Source: an uncultured Clostridia bacterium | Lineage (GTDB): Bacteria > Bacillota > Clostridia > Lachnospirales > Lachnospiraceae | Direction of reading: 5' to 3' | Assembly: GCA_948472945.1 (NCBI GenBank) | Contig: CAOKVX010000001.1 | Coordinates: forward strand, 124,001-188,000 | DNA length: 64,000 bases | Part shown: piece after piece, positions 45,527 to 54,400 of the stretch | Position numbering within the stretch: position 1 is the stretch's first letter | Layout: every line of letters starts with the position of its first letter | Notes under the pieces: model-generated | What the model saw: the letters and a program-made list of their open reading frames with translations, nothing else | Database searches by the model: none | Told to the model about the DNA's origin: nothing | Made by a program: the position numbers and the translations under genes

Positions 45527-46553
45527 TGTGGTCGTCTGCCATGGACTCTGACATGATATTTTTTATATTTTGATTGTTGCTGGCTGCAAGCCAAAGCTTG
45601 CAGTACTGGGATATGGCGGCGCTTTCTTTCAGCGGCGTTATGCCAAACCTGTGGTATTCATTTACGGTTTTGTATACAGAGCAGTTTTCAGACAGTCCGG
45701 TAATAAACATTGGGATGTCTTTAGCAGACGCCTCTTCTGTGAACTTTTTTAACTTCTCATCCACGCAAATAGTACCTGAATGATAGCTTCCGAATAAAAT
45801 TGCTTTCACTCCATAATATATATTTGGCAGATCCATACCTACATACGGATTTATATAAAGTATCTGTGAGGAGTACGGAGTGAGAGTATAGTCGTGATAA
45901 AATCCGAGCATTGAATGTTTGGCTCCGGTTACATGATTATAATCAGGATTTAACATTATCTTACCTTTAGAATATTTTGCAAACCAGCTGTCTTTCACGC
46001 TGTATATATCTGAGCTGTATGGAACGGGAGGCTGTAATCTTGTGCCTGCGTGTATTGTGGCGGATTCTAGGTCTTCCTCTGCATTATTTATATATTCATT
46101 CCTGTAGCTGACATAAACGCCGGTTCCAGTTTTGCTTTTTATAAAATTGACTGCGGCGTTAAAGTTAATAAGTCCGTTTGCCCTGTCATCGTCCAAAATA
46201 TAAGCGCTTGAAACAAGGACGATAGGAAGTTTAGCGTCTCCAAGCATATAGCTCAGAAGCGCGGCGCTGTACTGAAGAGTGTCGGTTCCGTGAGTTATTA
46301 TAATTCCGTCATATTTTTTTGTGTTGACTGCGCTTCGTACGGTATCTGCAAGGTGTAAAATGTTGTCTGCCGTAATATTCTCACTTAGAATATTGTAGGG
46401 TTCCTGTGTCGTAAAAGTACATCCGCTTTCGCTATACTTTTTATTGTACATTTCGATGATTCGGTATGCTGTCTCGCTGCCGTTGGCTATAAAGCCGTCA
46501 TTATTTATTTTACTTCCGATAGTTCCGCCTGTTAAGATGGTGAAAATATTCAT
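45504..46553 (-). CDS. L-asparaginase family protein
   Basis: A 349-residue amidohydrolase that would convert asparagine to aspartate and ammonia. The first catalytic Thr is in FTILTGGTIGSKINNDGF at the very N-terminus, and the second motif is GIIITHGTDTLQYSAALLSYML with Thr-Asp (about 88). There is no signal peptide, pointing to a cytoplasmic (type I-like) enzyme. It is somewhat diverged from textbook AnsA (DDDRANGLINFNAAV instead of the usual loop), so a related amidase activity is possible. AAGGAG is eight bases before the ATG on the minus strand. The last 23 bases overlap the convergent gene at 44942. Confidence 0.87.
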   Translation of the reverse strand: MNIFTILTGGTIGSKINNDGFIANGSETAYRIIEMYNKKYSESGCTFTTQEPYNILSENITADNILHLADTVRSAVNTKKYDGIIITHGTDTLQYSAALLSYMLGDAKLPIVLVSSAYILDDDRANGLINFNAAVNFIKSKTGTGVYVSYRNEYINNAEEDLESATIHAGTRLQPPVPYSSDIYSVKDSWFAKYSKGKIMLNPDYNHVTGAKHSMLGFYHDYTLTPYSSQILYINPYVGMDLPNIYYGVKAILFGSYHSGTICVDEKLKKFTEEASAKDIPMFITGLSENCSVYKTVNEYHRFGITPLKESAAISQYCKLWLAASNNQNIKNIMSESMADDHIIPPPKA

Positions 46554-46611
46554 TTGATGCTCCTTATTTTGATACTAAATCAACCATTATATAAATAATT
46601 TATTTTATTTG

Positions 46612-46640
46612 TTTACAGTTAGTATATACAATGTTATAAT
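46612..46640 (+). promoter_or_regulatory. Sigma-A promoter upstream of a structured leader and small ORF
   Basis: TTTACA (46612-46617), 17 bases, TATAAT (46635-46640), a near-consensus pair. Transcription would start near 46647. The gap 46554-46977 holds this promoter, the RNA element and the 50-codon ORF. Confidence 0.75.
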
Positions 46641-46669
46641 CTACTCATAAAAAGAATAACCGTCCCACA

Positions 46670-46735
46670 TGGGGCTGACCAGTTAATGATAGTAGAGCCA
46701 CCCTAGACTGCTCAAGGTACAAGGGTGGTTTTGCT
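46670..46735 (+). ncRNA. Structured leader or small RNA with a stem that covers a ribosome site
   Basis: Two stems are readable: GTCCC/GGGGC around ACAT (46672-46685), and CCACCCT (46708-46714) with AGGGTGG (46722-46728 region, ahead of TTTTGCT). The second stem can be extended outward by AGC/GCT and GTAG/CTAC so that it surrounds the ATG at 46736. The right arm is both a ribosome-site-like sequence and, with its TTTT, a possible weak terminator. I do not recognise an Rfam class. Confidence 0.5.
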
Positions 46736-46888
46736 ATGTACTACTACTTAGCAAACGTAAAAACAAATGTAAATAATGCCAAAAGGAAGACTCCAAAACA
46801 CCCTGTAACACGATTATTTTATGAAAGGATTCTATCATATATTTTTTCCAAATACAACAAATATAATACAAAAAGTTTAAAAAGCTAA
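46736..46888 (+). CDS. Small basic 50-residue ORF behind a structured leader
   Basis: ATG 46736 to TAA 46886-46888, too short for the ORF track. The peptide begins MYYYLANVKTNVNNAKRK and is rich in Lys, Asn and Tyr with no clear membrane helix. AAGGGTGG lies eight bases upstream and could serve as a ribosome site, though it is locked in the stem described above. The strong promoter 90 bases upstream shows that the region is transcribed. It could be the product of a regulated mRNA (a type I toxin-like layout) or a chance frame after a small RNA. No family recognised. Confidence 0.4.
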   Translation: MYYYLANVKTNVNNAKRKTPKHPVTRLFYERILSYIFSKYNKYNTKSLKS

Positions 46889-46977
46889 ATTGAAAAGTTT
46901 TATAAAGAGTATAATGCAAGATAAATCCGGGATGAATATAAAACCGGACGGCGAGAACGGAAAAGGAGGAACGCGAT

Positions 46978-47979
46978 ATGGGAAAGAGAAGATATACAAA
47001 ATATGCATTGGCGGCAGTAATTTTGTGTGCATTGGCAGTAACGGGCGGCTTGTTTTTATTATTGCCGGGACCAGGTGAAGATAATGAGACGCCTGCTGCA
47101 AAAAGTCCTATGGTGTCCGGTCTTCAGCAGGAAAATGAGATGGAACATACCGAGGTTACACCGCTGGGTAAGGATGAACAGAATGAGGGGTATAAGGATG
47201 AACAAAATGATTCGTCTGAATACAAAATTATACACCCTGAAGGAAAGACTCTGGAGACAAGGATTTCTGTTCCGGAGGGCTATAAAAGAACAAAGGTTAA
47301 GGAGGGGAGTCTTGGCAGGTTTTTGCGCAATTATCCGATGAAGAAAGATGGAAAGCCTGTTCTTTTGTATGATGGAAGTGAAAAGTTTAATCAGGATGCC
47401 CATGCGGCGGTGTTTAAACTTCCGATTGAGTCCGAGGATTTACAGCAGTGTGCGGATTCCATAATGCGTGTATATGCGGAGTATTTTTGGAATACCGGGC
47501 AGAAAGATAGGATAAAATTCCATTTTGTCGACGGCTTTTTGGCGGATTATGCGAGATGGCGTGACGGTTACAGAATTCAGGTAGGTAACAATACATCAAG
47601 TTGGATTCGATCTTCTTCGTATGACGATTCATATGATAATTTTAAAAAATATATGCGAATTGTGTTCGCTTATGCCGGTACTCTTTCTATGGAAAAAGAG
47701 TCGGAGAAGATACCTCACGGACAGCTTCGTATCGGGGATATTTTTATAAAGGGAGGCAGTCCGGGTCATGTTGTGATGGTAGTTGACGTCTGTAAGGATG
47801 GCGAGGGGAAAAAAGCATTTTTACTTGGTCAGGGATATATGCCCGCGCAGGAATTTCATTTACTCAATAATCCCCAGAGGGAAGGAAATCCTTGGTATTA
47901 TGAGGAAGATATGAGCTATCCGTTTGAGACGCCGGAGTATAATTTTGAAAAAGGCAGCTTGCGCCGCCTGATATATTAG
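46978..47979 (+). CDS. DUF4846 domain protein, membrane-anchored or secreted
   Basis: A 333-residue protein. An N-terminal helix (about 8-30, YALAAVILCALAVTGGLFLLL) serves as signal or anchor, followed by a hydrophilic linker rich in Glu and Asn, then the conserved domain (about 85-330) with GSLGRFLRNYPMKKDG, LLYDGSEKFNQDAHAAVF, RIGDIFIKGGSPGHVVMVVD and FLLGQGYMPAQEFHLLNNP. These phrases are typical of DUF4846, a family of unknown function; the GHVVMVVD and GQGYMPAQ segments recall papain/NlpC-like folds, which is only an impression. AAAGGAGG is nine bases before the ATG. Confidence 0.85.
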   Translation: MGKRRYTKYALAAVILCALAVTGGLFLLLPGPGEDNETPAAKSPMVSGLQQENEMEHTEVTPLGKDEQNEGYKDEQNDSSEYKIIHPEGKTLETRISVPEGYKRTKVKEGSLGRFLRNYPMKKDGKPVLLYDGSEKFNQDAHAAVFKLPIESEDLQQCADSIMRVYAEYFWNTGQKDRIKFHFVDGFLADYARWRDGYRIQVGNNTSSWIRSSSYDDSYDNFKKYMRIVFAYAGTLSMEKESEKIPHGQLRIGDIFIKGGSPGHVVMVVDVCKDGEGKKAFLLGQGYMPAQEFHLLNNPQREGNPWYYEEDMSYPFETPEYNFEKGSLRRLIY

Positions 47980-48067
47980 ATGAGAGAAGTTCATGTATAA
48001 TTTTTAGAATTATAAAGCGATTTTTTTGTAAACTTCATCCTTATCAGTCTGGTCAATACATAGATAA

Positions 48068-48380
48068 CGCTTAGGTATCGCTCTCATACAGACTGCGGAG
48101 GGTGCGATGGACCAGCAGCATGCAATAATCCTACAGAGGACAAGGGAGCTTATGGTTCAGGCGTCAAACAGCGGTGTTTTGGAGGATGACAAAGAGGATG
48201 ATTATCAGAAAATTCAGGATGAGATTGACAAGCTAAAGGAAGAGTTTACAAGAATCAGTAGGGATACTATTTGGGGATGTGGCGTCTAAGCCTGCCAAAG
48301 CATTGGCGGCTACCGATACGCTTAATTTCAGTATAGTATTCCAGTTTGAGCCCGTTCTTGCAGCCGGTGCATCAAACTAA
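48068..48380 (+). pseudogene. Decayed flagellin fragment
   Basis: The frame reads GIALIQTAEGAMDQQHAIILQ, then LMVQASNSGVLEDDKEDDYQKIQDEIDKLKEEFTRIS, clearly the N-terminal D1 region of flagellin. It has no start codon context, and after about 48275 the sense shifts to another frame (VASKPAKALAATDTLNFS) that runs to TAA 48378-48380. N-terminal D0, most of D1 and the C-terminus are missing. No other flagellar gene is in the window. It may be a relic of a lost locus or of recombination with a true flagellin elsewhere. The flanking stretches 47980-48067 and 48381-48472 hold nothing else I can support. Confidence 0.75.
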
Positions 48381-48472
48381 TCAGACAATAATAATAGATG
48401 TCATAAATAATAGATGACTTAATTATAGCTGGATTAGTATATTGCATTTATAGTATAATTAATATTTAATTA

Positions 48473-48513
48473 AAAGCCATATGTCCCTGATATTTGGGGC
48501 ATATGGCTTTGTT
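48473..48513. terminator. Bidirectional terminator
   Basis: AAAGCCATATGTCCC pairs over 15 positions (one T-G) with GGGGCATATGGCTTT at 48496-48510, loop TGATATTT. T-runs or A-runs border both sides. It ends the minus-strand aldo/keto reductase gene, which stops two bases away. Confidence 0.85.
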
Positions 48514-48514
48514 G

Positions 48515-49492
48515 TCAGCCTATATGTCTGGCAAATGGTTTGAATTCCAAAACAGAATCAATTTCAGCGAGTACTTCGTCTGACAGACGCAGGTCCGAAG
48601 CCGCCAGATTTTTTGATAGCTGCTCCGGTTTGCTTGCTCCGGTTATAACGCTGCTGATAATAGGTTTTCGCAGAATCCAGGCCAAGGCGAGTACGGACAG
48701 GGAAACATTAAGTTCACCGGCAATTTTCTCAAGCTTTTCAACTTTGTCAAGGTTTTCGTCCGTTAGTAAATTATTTATCTGCTTATCGGCCTGGTGCGTT
48801 GCCCGCGAGCCTTCAGGGAAAGGTTGTCCCTTTTTATATTTTCCGGTAAGAAGCCCCTGCGCAAGCGGGGAGAACGGAGTTATGCCGATACCGTACTTTT
48901 CACAGATCGCCATAATTTCATGTTCAATATAGCGGTCAATCATATTGTACTGCGGCTGTATGACGGTAAGCGGGTGCAGGTTATATTTATCAATAATTTT
49001 TTGCGCTTCCTCCAAATGGGAACCGCTCCATTCTTCGCTGACTCCGTAATAAAGTATTTTTCCCTGCGATACCAAATCACTGAGTGCACGGAGCGTTTCC
49101 GCCATCGGTGTGGTGGAATCAAATCTGTGGCAGTAATATAAATCGATATAGTCAAGCTGCATATTTTTCAGGGAGCGCTCAATATTTTCAAATATGTGCT
49201 TGCGTGAAAGTCCCCGTTCGTTAACGTCGGGACCCATCGGAAAAAACACCTTACTTGATACGACGTAGCTGCTTCTCGGATAACTTTTTAGAACTTTACC
49301 TAGAAATATTTCGGCCTGACCTCCGCTGTAGCCGTCTGCACAGTCAAAAAAATTTACGCCGTTTTCATAGGCAAGACGAATAGTCTCTTCCGCAATTTTT
49401 GTTTTTTCATTTCCGTTTAAATCAGTCATCCAGCTCCCCACGGAAATTTCACTTACTTTCAACCCTGAATTTCCAACATTTCTATATTTCAT
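48515..49492 (-). CDS. Aldo/keto reductase
   Basis: A 325-residue NADPH-dependent oxidoreductase of the Kv-beta/YghZ-like branch. Residues FDCADGYSGGQAEIFLGKVL hold the catalytic Asp and Tyr, SSKVFFPMG the Lys, and YCHRFDSTTPMAETLRAL the His; the C-terminal cofactor loop SSVITGASKPEQLSKNLAA is present. The substrate is unknown; detoxification of aldehydes is typical of the family. Start is uncertain: I use MKYRNVG (49492) as in relatives, but GAGG lies 13 bases away, and the ATG at 49504 is only one base from it. Confidence 0.9.
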   Translation of the reverse strand: MKYRNVGNSGLKVSEISVGSWMTDLNGNEKTKIAEETIRLAYENGVNFFDCADGYSGGQAEIFLGKVLKSYPRSSYVVSSKVFFPMGPDVNERGLSRKHIFENIERSLKNMQLDYIDLYYCHRFDSTTPMAETLRALSDLVSQGKILYYGVSEEWSGSHLEEAQKIIDKYNLHPLTVIQPQYNMIDRYIEHEIMAICEKYGIGITPFSPLAQGLLTGKYKKGQPFPEGSRATHQADKQINNLLTDENLDKVEKLEKIAGELNVSLSVLALAWILRKPIISSVITGASKPEQLSKNLAASDLRLSDEVLAEIDSVLEFKPFARHIG

Positions 49493-49564
49493 ATTCTGCA
49501 CCATGCCTCAGGCAAAAATACCTGAAGTCTATCCTTTCTCTTTTTTTAATGGCTTAATTTAACT

Positions 49565-49592
49565 ATAATACATAAAGCATAGTTTAAGTCAA
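49565..49592 (-). promoter_or_regulatory. Promoter of the aldo/keto reductase gene, with an overlapping inverted repeat
   Basis: On the minus strand TTGACT (49592-49587), 16 bases, TATTAT (49570-49565). TTAACTAT..ATAGTTTAA lies across the same bases and could be an operator. The rest of the gap 49505-49809 shows nothing else I can support. Confidence 0.5.
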
Positions 49593-49809
49593 GGGAAATA
49601 CAAAACATTATTGAATCTGATTATTTATGTTATAAATGAGCGTTTAAATAAATGTAAAGGTGATTGATATGTCTGATGGATTGGATTTATAATATAAAAG
49701 TTATTAATCATTTAATACTTGAATGGCATGGGGTAACATTTAATAAAGCGACTATGAAGATTAGAAAATGAGTTAACAATATTATTTAATATGATTTAAG
49801 GAGGAAAAA

Positions 49810-50391
49810 ATGTTTAATAAGTAAACTAAAACATCAATATGTTCAGCGCTTGTACTCGGTCTTTTTTTCAGCGTGGTTTCAAAGGGAAACGTCCGGTCAG
49901 CCGGTAAGGCAAAGCTAAAGACTAAAAAGGTTTATATGACCGTTGGGGAGAAAAAGAAAATAGTCGTAAAGAAAATGAATAAAAAGGCAGAATATCTTTT
50001 TGTATCGTCCTCAAAGTCGAAAGCGGCAGTTTCAAAAAAAGGTGTGATAACGGCAAAAAAAGCGGGAACAGTTACCGTGAAAGAGAAGTATAAGAAAGAG
50101 ACCAGAAAGCTTGGAAAAGTGTCTGTGACTGTCAGGGCCGCAAAAAACAGTCAGAGTGTACAGCCTGCCCCTTCGGCAGCACAGAACACTGTTTTGCAGC
50201 CAACGCCTGCACAGCCGGCTGCGACGAAGCATCCTGATGTAACGCAGAATCCGCAAGAAACGCTGAAACTGGAGGATACAAATCAGCCTGATGTTAATAT
50301 GGAGCCGATATCACAGTATCTGGAAGATACGAATTATGACGCTCCGGCGGGATTTGACAGGATTGACGGGGATAAAAACACATATGTCTGA
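49810..50391 (+). pseudogene. Secreted Ig-like (BIG2-type) protein gene with a stop at codon 5
   Basis: AAGGAGG and ATG 49810 open a frame MFNK-stop: codon 5 is TAA (49822-49824). In the same frame the sequence continues as a signal peptide (CSALVLGLFFSVVSKG) and a 150-residue mature part: KLKTKKVYMTVGEKKKIVVKKMNKKAEYLFVSSSKSKAAVSKKGVITAKKAGTVTVK, a bacterial Ig-like group 2 domain, then a Pro/Ala/Gln-rich linker (QPAPSAAQNTVLQPTPAQPA). Everything but codon 5 looks functional, so it is either a recent pseudogene or a sequencing error. The ORF-track start (GTG 49873) cuts the signal peptide and lacks a ribosome site. Confidence 0.75.
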
Positions 50392-50414
50392 CTGCTATGC
50401 CATATGTGTTTTTT
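50377..50414 (+). terminator. Terminator overlapping the end of the Ig-like gene
   Basis: AACACATATG (50377-50386) pairs with CATATGTGTT (50401-50410), followed by TTTTAATT. The left arm encodes the last residues of the preceding reading frame. Confidence 0.82.
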
Positions 50415-50494
50415 AATTACATTAATAATTTAGATGAACTTGTTGTGCTTCAATAATTAAAATAATTGTGAAAATCAGAAATATTGATATAAAA

Positions 50495-50526
50495 ACTGAT
50501 ATAATGATATCATATCAGTGTATACT
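50495..50526 (+). promoter_or_regulatory. Inverted repeat next to a -10-like TATACT before the patatin gene
   Basis: ACTGATAT (50495-50502) and ATATCAGT (50512-50519) form a perfect interrupted palindrome; TATACT (50521-50526) abuts it. A regulator binding here would cover the promoter. No convincing -35 was found. Confidence 0.35.
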
Positions 50527-50557
50527 ATCTATTATTATAAAAAAGGAGATTTTCATA

Positions 50558-51421
50558 GTGAAGACCGGATTAGTACTTGAGGGCGGAGCTATGCGCGGCA
50601 TTTATACCGCGGGCGTGCTCGATGTGTTTATGGACAATAATATTACATTTGATGGAATAATCGGAGTTTCAGCAGGAGCAATTTTCGGTGTTAACCTGCT
50701 TTCAAGGCAGCGTGGAAGGGTAATAAGATATAACAAAAGGTTTAACAGTGACAGGCGCTATATGGGAATACATCCGCTTCTTAGGACGGGTAATATCGTT
50801 GATACCGAGTACGCGTACTGCAGGGTGCCGAGGGAGCTCGATGTGTTTGACGACGCGGCGTTTATGAACTCGGGAATTCCATTTTATGCAGTTGTGACAA
50901 ATATAGAGACGGGAGAGCCGGAATATATTCATATTAAAAGCGTGTTTGAACAGATGGATTCGCTTCGGGCTTCGGCTTCCATGCCGTTTGTTTCAAAGCC
51001 GGTTTCCATTGACGGAGGGCTGTATCTTGACGGTGCGGTCGCCGACAGCATACCTTTCAAAAAATTTATTGAGATGGGGTACGACAGGCTTGTGGTTGTG
51101 CTTACAAAGGATATTAATTATGTGAAAGAACCGGTTTCGCCGCTGCTCTCAAAAACATTTTACAGAAGGAGATTTCCAAAGTTTGAGGAAAAAGTGCGCA
51201 ACAGGCATATAATGTACAACGATACGGTAAAGGGGCTGAAAGCTCTTGAAAAAAATGAAGAAGTTTTAGTTATCAGGCCCTCTGAAAATTACAGGATAAG
51301 CAGAATGGAAAAGGATTCCGGGAGGCTGCAGGGCATGTATGACCTTGGAATCAAAGATGCAAAAGCATGCGTAGGTAGGGTAAAAGATTATATATATGCT
51401 GAAACTGCCGCAAAACAGTGA
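50558..51421 (+). CDS. Patatin-like phospholipase
   Basis: A 287-residue serine hydrolase. The oxyanion motif LEGGAMRGIYTAGVLD opens the protein, the nucleophile Ser is in GVSAGAIFG (about 42), and the partner Asp is in DGAVADSIP (about 163, LYLDGAVADS). It is expected to release fatty acids from lipids in the cytoplasm or at the membrane; it resembles the YjjU-type bacterial group. The start is GTG 50558 with AAAAGGAG ten bases upstream; the ORF-track start at 50468 is upstream of the promoter-like region. It converges on the activase gene 65 bases downstream, with no clear terminator between them. Confidence 0.92.
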   Translation: MKTGLVLEGGAMRGIYTAGVLDVFMDNNITFDGIIGVSAGAIFGVNLLSRQRGRVIRYNKRFNSDRRYMGIHPLLRTGNIVDTEYAYCRVPRELDVFDDAAFMNSGIPFYAVVTNIETGEPEYIHIKSVFEQMDSLRASASMPFVSKPVSIDGGLYLDGAVADSIPFKKFIEMGYDRLVVVLTKDINYVKEPVSPLLSKTFYRRRFPKFEEKVRNRHIMYNDTVKGLKALEKNEEVLVIRPSENYRISRMEKDSGRLQGMYDLGIKDAKACVGRVKDYIYAETAAKQ

Positions 51422-51485
51422 TTTCACAATGTAAAAACTCACTATTTTGCGACAGTACCAATTACTGTTATTTGTTAATATTATT

Positions 51486-54400
51486 CTATAGATTCTTAAC
51501 GGCGGTGCTTAGCATAAGTTTAATTCGGTTAAGCTGGTTCACCTCGCTCGCGCCCGGGTCGTAATCCACGGCGACTATATTTGAGTCAGGGAACTGATTA
51601 CGGAGTTCCTTTATCACGCCCTTGCCGACAACATGGTTTGGAAGACATGCGAACGGCTGTGTGCATACAATGTTTGGAACATTGCTGTGTATAAGCTCAA
51701 TCATTTCTCCGGTGAGAAACCATCCTTCGCCTGTCTGGTTGCCGCAGGATACTATCGGTGAGGCGTATTCCGCAAGCTTTTTGATAGGTACTGAAGGTGA
51801 GAAGCGACGGCTCTTTGCAAGCTCTTTGTTGGCTGTTTTGCGGAACCTTTCAATAATTTTTATGATAATATTGCTTAACACTGCGATTTTTTTCTTAATT
51901 CCAAGATATTTTGAGCTGAAGTTGCTGTTGTAGCAGCAGTACAGCAGAAAATCTATAAGGTCGGGGCATACGGCCTCGGCGCCTTCGGCCTCAATCAAAT
52001 TTACGAGGTCGTTGTTTGCAAGCGGGTGGAATTTGACAAGGATTTCGCCGACTATTCCTACGCGGGGCTTTTTAACGTCATTCAGTTCAATAGTATCAAA
52101 TTCGCGAACCATCTCTTTTATGTTTTTACGGAATTGTCTCATGCTTCCGCTTTTAATATCGACCATACATTTATCAAGCCATTTTTTGTGAAGCGCATTC
52201 ACGGAGCCGGGGACGGACTCATAAGGTCTAGTGCGGTATACCATCTTCATGAATAGGTCGCCGTATACAAGCGCCTGCATTGCCCTTACGACAAGCGGCA
52301 GCGAGAGCTTAAAGCCCGGATTTTTTTCGATTCCGGCGCTGAGCGATATAACCGGTATATGCCCCATACCGGATTTTTGGAGGGCCCTTCTTATGAAACC
52401 TATATAGTTGGATGCCCTGCATCCGCCGCCGGTCTGTGTTATGATTAGGGCGGTGCGGTCAAGGTCATATTTACCTGATAGCAGTGCTTTCATGAACTGG
52501 CCTACAACAATGACTGACGGGTAACAAGCGTCGTTATTTACATATTTTAAACCGATGTCCACCGCATCCTTGTCTGACGGTGGCAGTACGACGTTATAAC
52601 CGCAGGAGCGAAGCGCTTCGCGCAGCAAGTCAAAGTGAATCGGCGACATCTGTGGCATAAGAATCGTATAATTGCCTTTCATGTCCTCGGTGAATATGAC
52701 CCTGTTATGGGCGGCATTTGCCTGTACAGGCTTAACATTCTTTTTTTCACGGTCCTTTATCGCTGAGAGAAGCGAACGGATACGTATTCTGGCAGCGCCG
52801 AGGTTGCTAACCTCGTCAATTTTAAGTACGGTGCATATTTTATTTGAGGAGGTCAGAATATCGTTTACCTGGTCGGTTGTGACGGCGTCGAGTCCGCAGC
52901 CGAATGAGTTGAGCTGGATTAGCTCAAGCTCATCTGAAGTTCTAACATACGACGCGGCCTTGTATAACCTTGAGTGGTACATCCACTGGTCCATTACGAT
53001 TGTCGGCCGGTCGACATTTCCGAGATGAGCTATTGAATCCTCTGTAAGTACGGCGACGCCGTATGATGTGATAAGTTCAGGGATTCCGTGGTTAATCTCG
53101 GAGTCAATGTGGTAAGGCCTGCCTGTGAGCACAATTCCTTTCATGTTGTTCTCTTTAAGGTATGCGATTACCTCGTCGCCCTTTTTTTCAATGTCTTTGC
53201 GAACATTTTCCATCTCGTCCCAGGCCGCGCTGCATGCGCTTATAATTTCTTCTTTCGGTATGCCGTTTTCAGCCGTAAAAAACTCTGTAAGCCTGTCTTG
53301 CAGTATACGCCTGTCTGTAAACGACATGAAAGGGTTCTGATAAGTTATGCTGCTGTCACGCAGCTCTTCGACATTGTTTTTGATGTTTTCGCCGTAAGAT
53401 GTTACTATAGGACAGTTGTAATGATTAGTCGCATCTTTATCTTCAAGCCGTTCATATGGAATACACGGGTAAAATATGTATCTTATTCCCTGCCTGATAA
53501 GCCACGTTATATGTCCGTGCGCAAGTTTTGCCGGATAGCACTCCGATTCGCTCGGAATAGATTCGATTCCGAGTTCGTATATCTTCCTTGTCGATTCAGG
53601 TGAGATTACGACCCTATAGCCTAGCTTGGTAAAAAATGTGTGCCAGAATGGGTAATTTTCATACATGTTGAGAACGCGGGGAATACCGACTACACCTCTT
53701 TTTGCCTTTTTCTCGGAAAGGGATTTGCGACCGAATATACGATTGTTTTTGTAGTCGTAAAGGTTTGGGATGTGGTCTTTGTTTTTTTCAAGTCCGATTC
53801 CACGCTCGCAGCGGTTTCCGGTTATATACTTTCTTCCGCCCGAGAAGCGGTTTACCGTGAGGAGACAGCTGTTTGTGCAGCCGCTACACCTTACCATTGA
53901 TGTTTCAAAACTCAGCGCTGCAATCTCGTCGAGAGAGAGCATGTTTGTTTTCTGCCCTTCGTATTTTGAGCGCGCGACAAGGGCTGCGCCGAAAGCGCCC
54001 ATTATGCCGGCTATGTCCGGGCGTATACCCTCGCGTCCGGTGATGAGTTCAAAGCATCTTAAAACTGCGTCATTGTAAAATGTTCCGCCCTGTACGACAA
54101 TATTTTTTCCGAGGTCTTTAGGGTCGGAGAGCTTTATAACTTTAAAAAGCGCATTTTTTATCACAGAATATGCGAGTCCGGCGGATATGTCATTTACCTT
54201 TGCCCCCTCTTTCTGCGCCTGCTTAACTTTGGAGTTCATGAAAACGGTGCATCTTGAGCCTAGGTCAATTGGGTTTCTGGCGAACAGGGCAATCTTTGCA
54301 AATGATTCGACGTCGAAGTTAAGTGATTTTGCAAATGTCTCTATAAATGAGCCGCAGCCCGACGAGCACGCCTCGTTCAGCTGTACGTTGTCTACGGTAT

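Noticed and set aside
46700-46735. Possible T-box or aminoacyl-tRNA-sensing leader, from the phrase AGGGTGG
   Set aside because: The longer T-box signature and specifier-loop structure are absent and no synthetase or amino-acid gene follows.
46734-46919. 61-residue minus-strand ORF across the small ORF region
   Set aside because: No ribosome site, starts in the gap without a promoter on that strand, and is antisense to the promoter-driven unit.
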